Notes under the pieces: model-generated
Seen by the model: the letters and a program-made list of their open reading frames with translations, nothing else
Told to the model about the DNA's origin: nothing
Database searches by the model: none
Translations under genes and position numbers: made by a program
Assembly: GCA_902787065.1 (NCBI GenBank)
Contig: CADAFA010000036.1
Location: 1-13,673, forward strand
Source of the DNA: an uncultured Elusimicrobium sp.
Lineage (GTDB): Bacteria > Elusimicrobiota > Elusimicrobia > Elusimicrobiales > Elusimicrobiaceae
Length of the DNA: 13,673 nt
Reading direction: 5' to 3'
Shown: piece by piece, positions 13,102-13,673 of the stretch
Position numbering within the stretch: position 1 is the stretch's first letter
How the letters are laid out: every line of letters starts with the position of its first letter

Positions 13102-13620
13102 TTAGTAAAGGTACTGACAAAACCCTGCATTGCAAGGGGTACCATAGTGCGGGGTATTTTTCCCCGTATCTTTTTGGCAAACTTTGTTTACTAAATCAGT
13201 AGTGTCCGGTGATTGAGCATAACAAAAATTTCTTTTTTTTGGTTTATTGTAATAGACTTCAACCAAATATGCTATATCTTTACCAAATACATTAGTCCAA
13301 CAAATGATTTCTCTATAATCGTTTGTACTAGCATTAAAACCGCATAGTCTACCATTGGGTAATATTTTTTGAGTTTTAGCATCAGAATTATAAGTTCCAG
13401 GAATATCAATATCTAAAACCGCCAAATTTTCTGGTTTGTTACCTGTTGCCAAATAATATCTTTGCACTGAATTTGCTATACTTTCTGTCATTTCTTTTAT
13501 GGTATTATATTTGCTTTTTGCAACAGCAAATTTATACTGTGGTAAAGCAATAGCGGCAAGTATGCCGATAATTAAAACCACTACTAAAAGTTCAAGTAAA
13601 GTAAAAGCTTTTTTGTTCAT
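13102..13620 (-). CDS. Type IV pilin-like / pseudopilin protein
   Basis: The 172-residue product has a very short leader, MNKKA, then FTLLELLVVVLIIGILAAIA with Glu at mature position 5. The residue before the cut is Ala rather than Gly, which prepilin peptidases can accept. The mature helix is identical to that of the gene at 4737 over FTLLEL through LPQY. The head diverges completely and contains six cysteines, including the C-terminal pair FCYAQ and VNKVC spaced by 14 residues as in the partial gene at 1-108. A late, Gly/Cys-rich tail (HYGTPCNAGFCQYLY) follows. ATG 13620 has GGAG 9 nt upstream. It stands alone on the minus strand, converging on the terminator at 13008-13050. The bases to the right (13621-13673) hold its ribosome binding site and presumably its promoter; I cannot name the boxes with confidence. 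Confidence 0.9.
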   Translation of the reverse strand: MNKKAFTLLELLVVVLIIGILAAIALPQYKFAVAKSKYNTIKEMTESIANSVQRYYLATGNKPENLAVLDIDIPGTYNSDAKTQKILPNGRLCGFNASTNDYREIICWTNVFGKDIAYLVEVYYNKPKKRNFCYAQSPDTTDLVNKVCQKDTGKNTPHYGTPCNAGFCQYLY

Positions 13621-13673
13621 ATATTATTTCTCCATGTTTTATTTTTACAGCATTTTGATTTAGCCGTATACTA

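Noticed and set aside
1..13673. CRISPR array, tRNA, rRNA, transposase or attachment site
   Set aside because: No regularly spaced repeats, cloverleaf, rRNA stretch, transposase motif or tRNA-linked direct repeat was seen on either strand.

Overview
The window looks like a piece of chromosome from a low-GC (about 40% by eye), diderm bacterium. LptF/LptG-type permeases imply a lipopolysaccharide-bearing outer membrane. There are at least four type IV pilin-like genes, probably five, with the N-terminus FTLLELLVVVLIIGILAAIALPQY or a variant of it. Scattered single pilin-like genes of this kind between housekeeping genes are typical of Elusimicrobiota (Elusimicrobium and gut relatives). That assignment is inference from gene content, not from a marker gene. 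No rRNA, tRNA, CRISPR array, transposase or phage gene is visible.

Layout, left to right. (1) The left edge (1-108, +) carries the last 35 codons of a protein whose C-terminus resembles the pilin-like proteins further right. It converges, with a 4-nt gap, on a minus-strand cell-envelope cluster: lptF (4467-3370), lptG (3370-2285) and a class A penicillin-binding protein (2257-113). lptF and lptG overlap as TAATG. (2) A 269-bp non-coding stretch (4468-4736) holds an inverted repeat, a GC-rich hairpin and flanking direct repeats, probably a dispersed repeat element. (3) A second minus-strand cluster is read from 9045 down: pilin-like gene, nusB, ligA, an EAL-domain protein with a signal peptide, and another pilin-like gene. 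(4) A 123-bp divergent promoter region (9046-9168) separates it from a plus-strand cluster: M42 metallo-aminopeptidase, an unusually long transketolase-type thiamine diphosphate enzyme, and a PPC/DUF296-domain protein. This ends in a hairpin terminator (13008-13050) that probably works in both directions. (5) A minus-strand pilin-like gene (13620-13102) converges on the same terminator.

Functional picture: one cluster couples lipopolysaccharide export with peptidoglycan synthesis. One couples transcription antitermination (NusB) and DNA replication/repair (LigA) with a possible exported EAL protein and pilins. One combines peptide turnover with pentose-phosphate carbon metabolism.

Three points stand out. 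Three genes without a Shine-Dalgarno (lptF, the PBP gene, nusB) each have an extended -10-like TGNTAWAAT motif ending 6-7 nt before the start codon, as expected for leaderless mRNAs. The EAL protein keeps most catalytic residues but appears to be directed out of the cytoplasm. The transketolase-like enzyme is over 100 residues longer than usual and reads Gly-Glu-Gly where Gly-Asp-Gly is expected.
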